From Oryzisolibacter propanilivorax (GTDB lineage Bacteria > Pseudomonadota > Gammaproteobacteria > Burkholderiales > Burkholderiaceae_C), in NCBI RefSeq assembly GCF_900103645.1, contig NZ_FNHP01000003.1, positions 186,001 through 250,000 on the forward strand: a stretch of 64,000 nucleotides of DNA, read 5' to 3'. Under the pieces are notes generated by a model. The model was given only the letters and a program-made list of their open reading frames with translations. It did no database searches and was not told the origin of the DNA. Made by a program: the position numbers and the translations under genes. Within the stretch, counting starts at the first letter, position 1, and each line of letters begins with the position of its first letter. Positions 30,363 through 41,426 of the stretch are shown here, one piece after another.

Positions 30363-32978
30363 TCAGGCGGAGGCTTCGCGCAGCGTCTGCACCACCGGGC
30401 GGCGCAGCACCTCGCGCAGCGCCCACCAGCCCGCCGCCAGCGCCAGCGCCGCGCCGGCCAGCGCGCCGGCCAGGGGCACCCACAGCGGCGCGTTCCACTC
30501 GAAGTCGAACACCTGGCGCGCCAGCAGCCAGCCCACGGCCAGCGCGACGCTGCTGGCCAGCAGCCCGGCCAGCAGGCCGACCCCGGCGAGCTCCGCGCGC
30601 TGCACCTGGCGCAGCAGCTGGCCGCTGGCGCCCAGCGCGCGCATCACTGCCAGCTCGCGCGCCCGCGCCTCGCGCGAGCCAGCTATCGCCGCGAACAGCA
30701 CGGCCAGCCCGGCCGCCAGGGTGAAGACGAACAGGAACTCGACCGCGCGGATGACCTGCGACAGCACGCCCTGTACCTGCGCCAGCGTGGCGCTCAGGTC
30801 GACGTTGGTGATGTTCGGAAAGTCGTGCACCAGCGCGTTGTCGAACGCGGCGCTGCCGCCGCCGGGCGCCCCCCCTTGCCCGGCGGCGCCCGCGCGCGGC
30901 GGCGTGCCGGGCGCGGGCGCCGGCTGCGGCGGCCAGCGCTCGGGCGCGCGGTAGGCGGCCAGATAGGTCAGCGGCATGTCGGGCATCTCGGCCAGCGGAT
31001 ACAGCACGAAGAAGTTGGCGCGCATCGAGCCCCAGTCCACGTGGCGCAGGCTGGTGATGCGCGCCTCGCTCAGGATGCCGCCGATGTCGAAGCGCAGCGT
31101 GTCGCCCAGCCGCAGGCCCAGCGTCTTGGCGATGCCGTCCTCGACGCTCACCGCCCCGGCCTCGCCCGCGCGCCAGGCGCCGGCGCTGATGCGGTTGTGC
31201 ACCGGCGGCTGAGCGGTGTGCGACAGGTTGAATTCGCGGTCGACCAGGCGGCGCGCGCGCCCGTCGGCATAGTCTTCCAGCCGCACCTCGCGCCCGTTGA
31301 TGGCCACCAGCCGGCCGCGGAACATCGGGTACCAGTCGTACTCGGCCACACCGGCTGCCGCCAGGCGCGCGCGAAAGTCCACGGCCTGCTCGGGCAGGAT
31401 GTTGATGACGAAGCGGTTCGGCGCACTGGCCGGCGTGGCGCGCTGCCAGCTGGCGATCAGGTCGGTGCGCAGCAGCACCAGCAGTACCAGCGCCAGCAGG
31501 CCCAGCGCCAGGCTGGTGACCTGCACCACCGCCTGCACCGGGCGTGCCGCCAGCTGGCGCGTGGCCAGCAGCAGCCAGCGCGGCGCGCGTGTCTCGGGCA
31601 CCAGCCGCGCCAGCGCGCGCACCGCCAGCCAGGCCAGCGCCGCGAACAGCAGCGCCGCGCCGGCAAAGCCGCCCACCGCGATGGCGCCCAGCTTGGCGTC
31701 ACCCGCCAGCAGCAAGAGCAGCGCGCCGAAGCCTGCCAGCCCCGCCGCCAGCACCAGCAGCGACGCCGGGCGCGGTCCGGCCAGGTCGCGGCGCAGCACG
31801 CGCAGCGCCGGCACGCGCGCCAGCTGCAGCACCGGCGGCAGGCCGAAGGCGGCCAGCAGCGCCAGCCCCACGCCTACACCCAGCGCCGCCGGCGCCAGCG
31901 TGGCCGCGGGCAGGTCGGACGCCACCAGCCCGGCCAGCAGCAGCACGAAGGCATGGTGCACCGCCCAGCCCAGCAGCACGCCTAGCAGGCTGCCGATCAG
32001 CCCCACGGCGAAGAACTCCAGCGCGTAGGCGCGCGCGATGGTGCGCTGCGGCGCGCCCAGCACGCGCAGCAGCGCCGCGCCGTCCAGGTGCCGGGCGGCG
32101 AAGCTGCGCGCGGCCAGCGCCACCGCCACCGCGGCCAGCAGCGCCGCCAGCAGCGCCACCAGGTTGAGGAATTTCTGCGCCCGGTCCAGTGTCTGGCGCA
32201 TCTCGGGCTGGCCGCTGTCGAGCGACTCGACGCGCACGCCGCGCACCTCGGGACGCGCGGCCTCGGCCTGCGCCCAGTCGGCGAAGCGCCGCGCCGCGTT
32301 GGGCTCGCCCGCCACGGCGAAGCGCCAGGTGATGCGGCTGGCCGGCTGCACCAGGCCGGTGGAGGGCAGGTCCTGCGCGTTCACCAGCACGCGCGGGGCG
32401 AAGTTGGCGAAGCCCGCGCCGCGGTCCGGCTCCAGCGTGACGATGCGCGCGATGGTCAAGCGCGCGTCGCCCAGCAGCAGCGCGTCGCCCGGCGCCAGGC
32501 CCAGCGCCGCCACCAGCGCGGCGTCCACCCACACCTCGCCGGGCGCGGGGATGGCGTCGGTCGGCCGGCCCGGCTGCCCCGGCGCATCGGCCACCTGCAG
32601 CCGGCCGCGCAGCGGGTAGCCGGGCTCGACGCCCTTCAGCGCCACCAGGCGCGCCGCCCCGCCGTGCGCGTCGTCCGCGCGCGCCATGGTCGGAAATCCC
32701 AGCGTGCTGGCGTGGCGCAGGCCCAGGTCTTCGGCCTGGCGCACGAAGGCGGCGGGCGTGGCGTTGTCGCTGGCCACGACCACGTCGCCGCCCAGCAGCT
32801 GCAGCGCATCGCGCGCCAGCGCGCCCTGCAGGCGGTCGGCGAAAAAGCCCACCGAGGTCAGCGCCGCCACGGCCAGCAGCACCGCCACCAGCAGCAGGCG
32901 CAGTTCGCCGGCGCGCAGGTCGCGGCGCAGCGCGCGCCAAGCCAGGGGCAGCGCGCGCGGGCGGGCGGCTTCAGTCAT
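30363..32978 (-). CDS. FtsX/MacB-type ABC transporter permease
   Basis: An 871-residue inner-membrane permease of the predicted YbbP/lipoprotein-release type. It has an N-terminal segment (LRLLLVAVLLAVAALTSVGFF) and a large periplasmic MacB-core-like domain (about residues 60-260). Two sets of FtsX segments are separated by a second periplasmic part. No ATP-binding partner gene is adjacent, which is unusual because YbbA-type ATPases normally neighbour it. It starts five bases after fdhD, so the two are cotranscribed. A much longer upstream frame is a shadow of fdhD. Confidence 0.88.
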   Translation of the reverse strand: MTEAARPRALPLAWRALRRDLRAGELRLLLVAVLLAVAALTSVGFFADRLQGALARDALQLLGGDVVVASDNATPAAFVRQAEDLGLRHASTLGFPTMARADDAHGGAARLVALKGVEPGYPLRGRLQVADAPGQPGRPTDAIPAPGEVWVDAALVAALGLAPGDALLLGDARLTIARIVTLEPDRGAGFANFAPRVLVNAQDLPSTGLVQPASRITWRFAVAGEPNAARRFADWAQAEAARPEVRGVRVESLDSGQPEMRQTLDRAQKFLNLVALLAALLAAVAVALAARSFAARHLDGAALLRVLGAPQRTIARAYALEFFAVGLIGSLLGVLLGWAVHHAFVLLLAGLVASDLPAATLAPAALGVGVGLALLAAFGLPPVLQLARVPALRVLRRDLAGPRPASLLVLAAGLAGFGALLLLLAGDAKLGAIAVGGFAGAALLFAALAWLAVRALARLVPETRAPRWLLLATRQLAARPVQAVVQVTSLALGLLALVLLVLLRTDLIASWQRATPASAPNRFVINILPEQAVDFRARLAAAGVAEYDWYPMFRGRLVAINGREVRLEDYADGRARRLVDREFNLSHTAQPPVHNRISAGAWRAGEAGAVSVEDGIAKTLGLRLGDTLRFDIGGILSEARITSLRHVDWGSMRANFFVLYPLAEMPDMPLTYLAAYRAPERWPPQPAPAPGTPPRAGAAGQGGAPGGGSAAFDNALVHDFPNITNVDLSATLAQVQGVLSQVIRAVEFLFVFTLAAGLAVLFAAIAGSREARARELAVMRALGASGQLLRQVQRAELAGVGLLAGLLASSVALAVGWLLARQVFDFEWNAPLWVPLAGALAGAALALAAGWWALREVLRRPVVQTLREASA

Positions 32979-32983
32979 GTAGA

Positions 32984-33835
32984 TCAGACATAGCGCAGCG
33001 CCGTGGGTGGGCGGCACAGCCCCCACAGCTGCATGCCGGCTTCGCGCGCCAGCTGCAGCGCCAGCGTGGTCGGCGCGGAAATGGTGGCCAGCGCCGGCAC
33101 CTGCAGGCGCGCGCATTTCCTCACCAGCTCGTAGCTGGTGCGGCTGGTCATGACGACGAAGCCTGGCTCGCCCAGCCGACCCGCCAGCGCCAGGCGGCCC
33201 AGCAGCTTGTCCAGGGCGTTGTGCCGGCCCACGTCCTCCAGCACGTCGGTCAGCTCGCCCTCGGGCGTGGCCCAGCCGGCGGCATGCAGCGAGCCGGCAC
33301 GTACGTTCAACACCTGGCACTGGCCCAGCGTGGCGAACGGGCGCAGCACGCGCGCCGCGTCCAGCCGTGCGCACCAGTCGGGCGTGGCCATCGGGGCCGG
33401 ATGCAGATCCAGCGCCTGCAGGCTGTCGATGCCGCACACGCCGCAGCCGGTGCGCCCGACCAGGGCGCGCCGGCGCTCCTTCAGCCGCATGAACTGGCGC
33501 GGCGGGATCTCGACATGCACCGCGCAGCTCTCGTCGGGCGTGCCGCTGCCCTGCTGCAGCACCTGCACGTCGCGGCACTCGTGCGCCTGCTCGACCACAC
33601 CTTCACTCAGGGCGAAGCCCACGGCAAACTCGGCCAGGTCCTGCGGCGTGACCATCATGACGGCGTGCGAAATGCCGTTGAACACCAGCGCCACCGGCAC
33701 CTCGGCAGCCAGGTCCAGCGCCTGCGGGACACAGACGCCCGTGCCGGCATGGTGTTGCTGCGCCGTGCCCGGCCGCAGCGGCACCGATGTTTCGGGCAGC
33801 AAGTGGCAATTGGTGGCGAACTCGATGGCAGACAT
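32984..33835 (-). CDS. fdhD: formate dehydrogenase accessory sulfurtransferase FdhD
   Basis: FdhD carries sulfur from IscS to the bis-MGD cofactor of formate dehydrogenase. The 283-residue protein has the conserved Cys pair in GRTGCGVCGIDSLQAL and the signatures GGELT-like EGELTDVLEDVGRHNALDKLLG and TSRTSYELVRKC. Start 33835 (MSAIEFATN) is preferred over 33886. It is divergent from the formate dehydrogenase operon it serves, with a shared 225-base promoter region. Confidence 0.95.
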   Translation of the reverse strand: MSAIEFATNCHLLPETSVPLRPGTAQQHHAGTGVCVPQALDLAAEVPVALVFNGISHAVMMVTPQDLAEFAVGFALSEGVVEQAHECRDVQVLQQGSGTPDESCAVHVEIPPRQFMRLKERRRALVGRTGCGVCGIDSLQALDLHPAPMATPDWCARLDAARVLRPFATLGQCQVLNVRAGSLHAAGWATPEGELTDVLEDVGRHNALDKLLGRLALAGRLGEPGFVVMTSRTSYELVRKCARLQVPALATISAPTTLALQLAREAGMQLWGLCRPPTALRYV

Positions 33836-34060
33836 GCAGCGACGATACCAGCGCTGCAGCAGTGCGCGCATTCCCCCAGGGCGCATCGCGGGGACTTTTT
33901 GCTCCCGCCCGCCGGCCAGGCAGGGGTCGCCTGCGGGACGGGCCTGCGGGCAGGCTCTACGTGCAAACCCGTAACCCCTTTGTAAGTTTTAACCGGAAGA
34001 TGGACGGGTCTCGTTGTCTCGATACCGATACCTATATTTCCCACGACAGGAGGTTCCATC
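33836..34060. promoter_or_regulatory. fdhD/fdhA divergent promoter region
   Basis: This 225-base spacer is between divergent formate genes. The right half is less GC-rich and holds a tandem GATACC (34021-34026 and 34027-34032) followed by TATATT. A strong AGGAGG ribosome site (34048-34053) lies seven bases before the fdhA ATG. The -10-like TATATT has no well-spaced -35, and no sigma-54 signature was found, so a specific promoter is not claimed. Confidence 0.45.
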
Positions 34061-37000
34061 ATGGACATGAACCGCCGGCACTTCTTCCGCGTGAGCGGGG
34101 CAGGCCTGGTGGGCTCCAGCCTGGTTGCCATGGGCTTTTCGCCCGCGACCGCGCTGGCCGAAGTGCGCCAGTACAAACTGGCCGCTGCCACCGTAACCCG
34201 CCAGACCTGCACCTACTGCTCGGTCGGCTGCGGCCTGCTGATGTATTCCCTGGGCGACGGCGGCAAGAACGCCGTCAGCTCGGTGTTCCACGTCGAAGGC
34301 GACCCGGACCACCCGGTCAACCGCGGCACGCTGTGCCCCAAGGGCGCAGGCCTGCTGGACTTCATCAACAGCCCCAACCGGCTGCTGTACCCCGAGTACC
34401 GCGCGCCCGGCAGCAACGCGTGGCAGCGCCTGTCCTGGGACGACGCGCTGACGCGCATCGCCAAGCTGCTCAAGGACGACCGCGACGCCAACTTCCAGGC
34501 CAAGACGGATGACGGCCTGCTCGTCAACCGCTGGCTGACCACCGGCATGCTGGCCGCCTCGGCGTCGAGCAACGAGGCCGGCTACATCACCTACAAGGTC
34601 GCCCGCTCCTGGGGCATCCTGGCGTTCGACAACCAAGCCCGTGTTTGACACGGCCCGACGGTGGCAGGTCTTGCCCCGACGTTTGGCCGTGGAGCGATGA
34701 CGAACCATTGGGTCGACATCAAGAATGCGGACGTCATTTTGATCATGGGCGGCAATGCCGCCGAAGCACACCCGTGCGGTTTCAAGTGGGTGACCGAAGC
34801 GAAGGCGCACAACAAGGCGCACTTCATGGTGGTCGACCCGCGCTTCAACCGCTCGGCCTCGGTCGCCGATTTCTACGCCCCCATCCGGTCGGGCTCGGAC
34901 ATCGCGTTCCTGGGCGGGATGATCAATTACCTGCTCAGCCACGACAAGATCCAGCACGAGTACGTGCGCAACTACACGGACTTCAGCTTCATCGTGCGCG
35001 ATGACTTCCAGTTCGTGGACGGCATCTTCTCGGGCTACAACGAGGAAAAGCGCACCTACGACAAGAAGAGCTGGGACTACGAGCTGGGCGAGGACGGGTA
35101 TGTGAAGACCGACCCCACGCTGCAGCACCCGCGCTGCGTGTACCAGCTGATGAAGCAGCACTACGCGAGCTACACGCCGGAGAAGGTGGAAAGCGTCTGC
35201 GGCACGCCGAAGGAGAAATTCCTGCACGTGTGCGAGAAGTTCGCATCCACCGCCGTGCCGGGCCGCGCCGCGACCATCATGTACGCGTTGGGCTGGACGC
35301 AGCACTCCATCGGTTCGCAGATCCTGCGCTGCGCCGCCATGGTGCAGCTGCTGTGCGGCAACATCGGCGTGGCCGGCGGCGGCATGAACGCGCTGCGCGG
35401 GCACTCCAACATCCAGGGCCTGACGGACCTGGGCCTGCTGTCGTCCAGCATGCCGGGCTACCTGTCGCTGCCCAACGAGAAGGAGCAGGACTACCAAGAG
35501 TACATGGCCGCGCGCACGCCCAAGACGCTGCGACCGGGGCAGATGAACTACTGGCAGAACTACCCGAAGTTCCACGTCAGCCTGATGAAGTCGCTGTTCG
35601 GCGCGGCGGCCACGGCCGAGAACAACTGGGCCTTCGAGTACCTGCCCAAGCTGGACAAGCAGTACGACATGCTGCAGTACTCGCAACTGATGAACGAGGG
35701 CAAGGTCAACGGCTACATCGCGCAGGGTTTCAACCCGCTGGCGTCGCTGTCCAACAGCACCCGCGTGCGCGACGGCCTGGCCAAGCTGAAGTTCCTGGTC
35801 ATCATGGACCCGCTGGCGACCGAGACGTCGGAGTTCTGGAAGAACCACGGCGAGTTCAACGACATCGACACCGCGTCGGTGAAGACCGAGGTCTTCCGCC
35901 TGCCCACGACCTGCTTCGCGGAGGAAGAAGGCACCGTGGTCAGCTCCTCGCGCGTGCTGCAGTGGCACTGGAAGGCGGCCGAGCCGCCGGGCGAGGCGCG
36001 CACCGACGTGGCCATCATGTCGGCGCTGCACCTGCGCCTGAAGGACCTGTACCAGAAGGAAGGCGGGGCCTTTCCCGACCCGATCGTCAACCTCGACTGG
36101 AAGTATTCCCAGCCGGCGCACCCCTCGTCCGAGGAGATCGCCAAGGAATACAACGGCCGCGCGCTGGTCGATCTGGCGGACCCGAAGGACCCGACGAAGA
36201 TCGTGCGCGCCGCCGGCCAGCAGGTGGCGGGCTTCGCCGAGCTTCGCGACGACGGCACCACAGCCAGCGGCTGCTGGATCTATGCCGGCTGCTGGACGCA
36301 GGCCGGCAACCAGATGGCGCGGCGCGACAACTCCGACCCGACGGGCATCGGCAACACGCTGAACTGGGCCTGGGCCTGGCCGGCGAACCGCCGCGTGCTC
36401 TACAACCGGGCGTCGGCCGACGTGCAGGGCAAGCCGTTCGACCCCAAGCGCAAGCTGGTGGAATGGAACGGCAAGGCCTGGGTGGGCGCGGACGTGCCCG
36501 ACACCGGCGTGGGCATCGCGCCCGAGACCGGCAACGGCCCGTTCCTGATGAACCCCGAGGGCGTGGCGCGCTTCTTCGCGCGCAAAGGCCTGGCCGAAGG
36601 GCCGTTCCCCACGCACTACGAGCCGTTCGACACGCCGCTGGGCTTCAACCCGATGTACCCGGACAACCCCAAGGCCACGTCCTCGCCGGCCGCGCGGGTG
36701 TTCGACAACATCTGGGAAACCTTCGGCAAGGCCGCGGACTATCCGCACGTGGGCACGACCTACCGCCTGACCGAGCATTTCCACTACTGGACCAAGCACT
36801 CGCTGGTCAACGCCATCACCCAGCCCGAGCAATTCGTCGAGATCGGCGAGGCGCTGGCCAAGGAGATCGGCATTGTCGCGGGCGACCGGGTCAAGGTCAG
36901 CTCCAAGCGCGGCCACATCAAGGCCGTGGCGGTGGTGACCAAGCGCATCAAGCCGATGCAGATCGAGGGCAAGACCGTGCACCACGTGGGCATTCCCATC

Positions 37001-37126
37001 CACTGGGGCTTCAAGGGCCTGACCAAGCCGGGCTACCTGGCCAACACCCTGACCCCCTTCGTGGGCGACGGCAACACCAACACGCCCGAGTTCAAGACCT
37101 TCCTCGTGAAGGTCGAGAAGGCTTAA
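34061..37126 (+). CDS. fdnG/fdoG-like (fdhA): formate dehydrogenase N/O alpha subunit, selenocysteine-containing
   Basis: Tat-exported catalytic subunit of 1021 residues (E. coli FdnG is about 1015). It has a twin-Arg leader (MDMNRRHFFRV), a 4Fe-4S motif CTYCSVGC (Cys50, 53, 57) plus CPKGAG Cys92, and a molybdopterin bis-MGD core. Codon 196 is an in-frame UGA (34646-34648) in the context NQARV-Sec-HGPTVAGLAPTFGRG, the FdnG active-site motif; Sec196 binds Mo/W. The frame continues unbroken to 37126, ending PEFKTFLVKVEKA. Formate is oxidised in the periplasm and electrons pass to fdhB and fdhC. A naive caller would split it at 34648/34661. Confidence 0.97.
34646..34691 (+). promoter_or_regulatory. 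bacterial SECIS element of fdhA
   Basis: This mRNA hairpin directs Sec insertion at the UGA by SelB. Just after the UGA, CACGGCC (34649-34655) pairs with GGCCGTG (34685-34691). The apical stem is CGG (34659-34661), a bulged U (34662), GGCA (34663-34666), loop GGUCU (34667-34671), UGCC (34672-34675), CCG (34676-34678). The bulged U and GGUCU loop match the E. coli fdhF SECIS that SelB recognises. Confidence 0.93.
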
Positions 37127-37138
37127 AGGAGTCACGAG

Positions 37139-38068
37139 ATGGCATTGCAATCCCTTGACATCCAACGTGTGTCGGCCACGACGTCGCCGCCGCCGCAGGC
37201 GCGCAACCCGCACGCCGGCGACGTGGCCAAGCTGATCGACGTCTCCAAGTGCATCGGCTGCAAGGCCTGCCAGACGGCGTGCATGGAGTGGAACGACCTG
37301 CGCCAGGAGCCTGGCCAGACCTACGGCACCTACGACAACCCCACGGACCTGACGCCCAATGCGTGGACGGTGATGCGCTTCACCGAATACGACAACGAGC
37401 AGACCGGCAACCTGGAGTGGCTGATCCGCAAGGACGGCTGCATGCACTGCGAGGACCCGGGCTGCCTGAAGGCCTGCCCGTCGCCCGGCGCCATCGTGCA
37501 GTACACCAACGGCATCGTGGACTTCCACGAGGAGCACTGCATCGGCTGCGGCTACTGCGTGACCGGTTGCCCGTTCAACGTGCCGCGCATCTCGCAGAAG
37601 GACAACAAGGCGTACAAGTGCACCCTGTGCTCGGACCGCGTGGCGGTGGGTCAGGAGCCGGCGTGCGTCAAGACCTGTCCCACGGGCGCCATCGTCTTCG
37701 GCACCAAGCAGGCGATGAAGGACCACGCGGCCGAGCGCATCGTGGACCTGAAGGAGCGCGGCTACCAGAACGCTGGCCTGTACGACCCGGCCGGTGTGGG
37801 CGGCACGCACGTCATGTACGTGCTGCACCACGCCGATAAGCCGTCGCTGTACCAAGGCCTGCCGGACGCGCCGCGCATCAGCCCGATGGTCAGCCTGTGG
37901 AAGGGCGCGTCCAAGCCGCTGGCCATGCTCGCCCTGGGCGCGGCCGCGCTGGGCAGCCTGTTCCACTTCGTCGCCAAGGGCCCCAACGAGGTCTCCAAGG
38001 AACTGGAGGACGAGATGGAGCGCCAGGACCGTGAGGCGGAAGCCGCCGCGAAGGAGACCCTGCCATGA
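37139..38068 (+). CDS. fdnH/fdoH-like (fdhB): formate dehydrogenase beta subunit (four 4Fe-4S)
   Basis: The 309-residue electron-transfer subunit has four Cys clusters: [46 protein letters not shown] and [23 protein letters not shown]-terminal membrane anchor (about residues 255-275, [18 protein letters not shown]) follows. It takes electrons from the Sec-containing alpha subunit. GGAG lies before the ATG. The stop overlaps the fdhC start (ATGA). Confidence 0.96.
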   Translation: MALQSLDIQRVSATTSPPPQARNPHAGDVAKLIDVSKCIGCKACQTACMEWNDLRQEPGQTYGTYDNPTDLTPNAWTVMRFTEYDNEQTGNLEWLIRKDGCMHCEDPGCLKACPSPGAIVQYTNGIVDFHEEHCIGCGYCVTGCPFNVPRISQKDNKAYKCTLCSDRVAVGQEPACVKTCPTGAIVFGTKQAMKDHAAERIVDLKERGYQNAGLYDPAGVGGTHVMYVLHHADKPSLYQGLPDAPRISPMVSLWKGASKPLAMLALGAAALGSLFHFVAKGPNEVSKELEDEMERQDREAEAAAKETLP

Positions 38069-38691
38069 GACGAAACCCGCGCGACCTGCCGCGCTACACC
38101 GCCGGCGAGCGGCTGAACCACTGGATCACCGGCATCTGCTTCATCCTGCTGGCGCTGTCGGGCCTGGCGTTCTTCCACCCAGCGTTCTACCCGCTGGTGC
38201 AGTTCTTCGGCGGCGGCCCCTGGGCGCGCATCCTGCACCCCTACATCGGGGTGGTGATGTTCGTGTTCTTCCTGGGCATGGTCATCCGCTTCGCCGGGCT
38301 GAACCTGATCGAGCGGCGTGACGTGGAGTGGCTGAAGAACGTCGGGCAGATGATCGACGGCGACGACCACAACATGCCCGAGCAGGGCAAGTACAACGGC
38401 GGCCAGAAGCTGGTCTTCTGGGGCTTCCTGCTGTGCATGCTGCTGCTGCTGGTCAGCGGCGTGGCCATGTGGCGCGCCTGGTGGACGCTGCCGGTGAACA
38501 CCGTGCGGCTGGCCTCGGTGGTGCATGCGCTGATGGCCGTCATCATGCTGCTGATCTTCGTGCTGCACGTGTATGCCGCCATCTGGACGCGCGGCACCAT
38601 CCGCGCCATGCTGTACGGCACCGTGACCCGCGCCTGGGCCAAGCAGCACCACCGCGGCTGGTACCGCAAGATGACCGGAGACAATCGTTGA
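38065..38691 (+). CDS. fdnI/fdoI-like (fdhC): formate dehydrogenase gamma subunit (cytochrome b556)
   Basis: A 208-residue four-helix membrane cytochrome b: [60 protein letters not shown] and [19 protein letters not shown]. Conserved histidines in the first and last pairs would hold haem b and connect to quinone. This makes the enzyme a quinone-reducing, membrane-bound FDH-N/O complex. Coupled to fdhB. Confidence 0.95.
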   Translation: MRRNPRDLPRYTAGERLNHWITGICFILLALSGLAFFHPAFYPLVQFFGGGPWARILHPYIGVVMFVFFLGMVIRFAGLNLIERRDVEWLKNVGQMIDGDDHNMPEQGKYNGGQKLVFWGFLLCMLLLLVSGVAMWRAWWTLPVNTVRLASVVHALMAVIMLLIFVLHVYAAIWTRGTIRAMLYGTVTRAWAKQHHRGWYRKMTGDNR

Positions 38692-38922
38692 CCACCCCCG
38701 AGGCGCCTCGCGGCGCCTCCCCCTCGAGGGGGCGACGCCAGTGGACAGGCAGAGCCTGATCCACGGCGTCTGCTGGCCCGGCCAGCGCCCTGAATTGGGG
38801 GCGGCGCCCAGTTGCCGCAATACCGGGGCGTAAGCCCGGCATAGGGTCCAGCCCTTATCCTCGCCGCCGCCGGCTGCTACAGCCGACCGGCGGCGGTTTC
38901 ATTTCTGGAGTTGTCCATCACC
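38692..38922. repeat. palindromic spacer between fdhC and fdhE
   Basis: This 231-base spacer holds GAGGCGCCTCGCGGCGCCTC (38699-38718) and CCCCCTCGAGGGGG (38719-38732), then a GC-rich tract with no gene. Such CCCCCTCGAGGGGG palindromes recur between Comamonadaceae genes. It may attenuate transcription into fdhE and the sel genes. Confidence 0.55.
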
Positions 38923-39905
38923 ATGCAACGCATCCTTCAACCCGGCGACATCGAGGCCCTGGACCGCACCAGCCCGACGCGCGTGCGCCTGCCGCAACCG
39001 GCCAGCCTGTTCGCCGACCGCGCCGCGCGCCTGGCGCAGAAAGCCGTGGACAACCCCATCGGCGAATACCTGCAGTTCCTGTCGAACCTGGCGCGCGCGC
39101 AGCACAAGGCCGCGGCCAGTGTGCAGACCGCCGCGCCCGACGCCGCCGCCATGGCCCAGGCGCAGCAGCACTCCATGCCGCTGCTGCCCGCCGCCGGCCA
39201 CGTCGATCCGGCCTGGCACGGCGTGCTGGACCAGCTGCTGGACGCCGCGCAGGCCGCGCCCGGCCTGCCCGAGGCGCTGGCGCCAGTCATCGCCCGGCTG
39301 CGCGCGTTGCCGCAGGACGAGCGTGACACCCTGGCGCGGCGCGTGCTGGTCGGCCTGCTGTCCGAGCCCGAGGACCTGGCCGCCGCGCCGCTGGTGATGG
39401 CCGCGCTGCAGGTGGTCTTCGCGGACCGGGCCAGCCGGCTGAAAGCTTCCGACATCCCCTACACCGACCCGGCCACCGTCTGCCCGGTGTGCGGCACGGC
39501 GCCGGTGGCCAGCGTGCTGCGCATCGGCGGCCAGTCGGCCGGACTGCGCTACCTGCACTGCGGCACCTGCGCCACCGAGTGGCACATGGTGCGCGTCAAG
39601 TGCAGCCACTGTGAGTCGACGCGTGGCATCCACTACCAGGGCATGGAGCAGCAGCAACCCGCGGCGCAGGCGCAGGCGGCGCCCACCAGCGGCGCGCAGG
39701 CCGACCAGGTGGTGCTGGCCGAGACCTGCGACACCTGCCACACCTACCGCAAACTGGTGAACCAGGAAAAGGACCCGCTGGCCGAACCCCTGGCCGACGA
39801 CCTGGCCACGCTGCTGCTGGACCTGCTGATGGGCGAAACCGACTTCGCCCGCGCCAGCCTGAACCCGCTGCTGCCGATGGCCGACGCCGACCCCGGCGTG
39901 CCGGC

Positions 39906-39909
<4 letters not shown>
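38923..39909 (+). CDS. fdhE: formate dehydrogenase accessory protein FdhE
   Basis: The 328-residue chaperone-like maturation factor of Fdn/Fdo has four Cys-x-x-Cys pairs (CPVC, CGTC, CSHC, CDTC) in the C-terminal half, the rubredoxin-like iron sites of FdhE. The N-terminal helical part starts [16 protein letters not shown]. The TTG at 38911 directly abuts GGAG and is too close, so ATG 38923 is chosen. It ends in an ATGA overlap with selA. Confidence 0.92.
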
Positions 39910-41351
<1,442 letters not shown>

Positions 41352-41357
41352 ATTTCA

Positions 41358-41414
41358 AGAAAAACGGCCTCCAGCCCATATTCCATATAGACCTCCAGCT
41401 ATCAAAACGAAAGC
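41358..41414. repeat. 3' intergenic element copy between selA and selB
   Basis: The sequence starts AAGAAAAACGGCCTCCAGCC, continues CATATTCCATATAGACCTCC and ends AGCTATCAAAACGAAAGC. It is the clearest example of the recurring element and lies within a probable operon, so it need not be a full terminator. Confidence 0.65.
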
Positions 41415-41426
41415 ATTGACGGCACC

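Noticed and set aside
34061-34648. A truncated formate dehydrogenase or pseudogene ending in TGA
   Set aside because: The next in-frame sequence continues the FdnG match, a SECIS follows, and selA, selB, selC and selD are present.
33989-37966. 1325-residue minus-strand open frame across the fdh operon
   Set aside because: It is His/Val/Arg/Gly-rich with no domains and exactly antisense to fdhA and fdhB: a GC-rich shadow.
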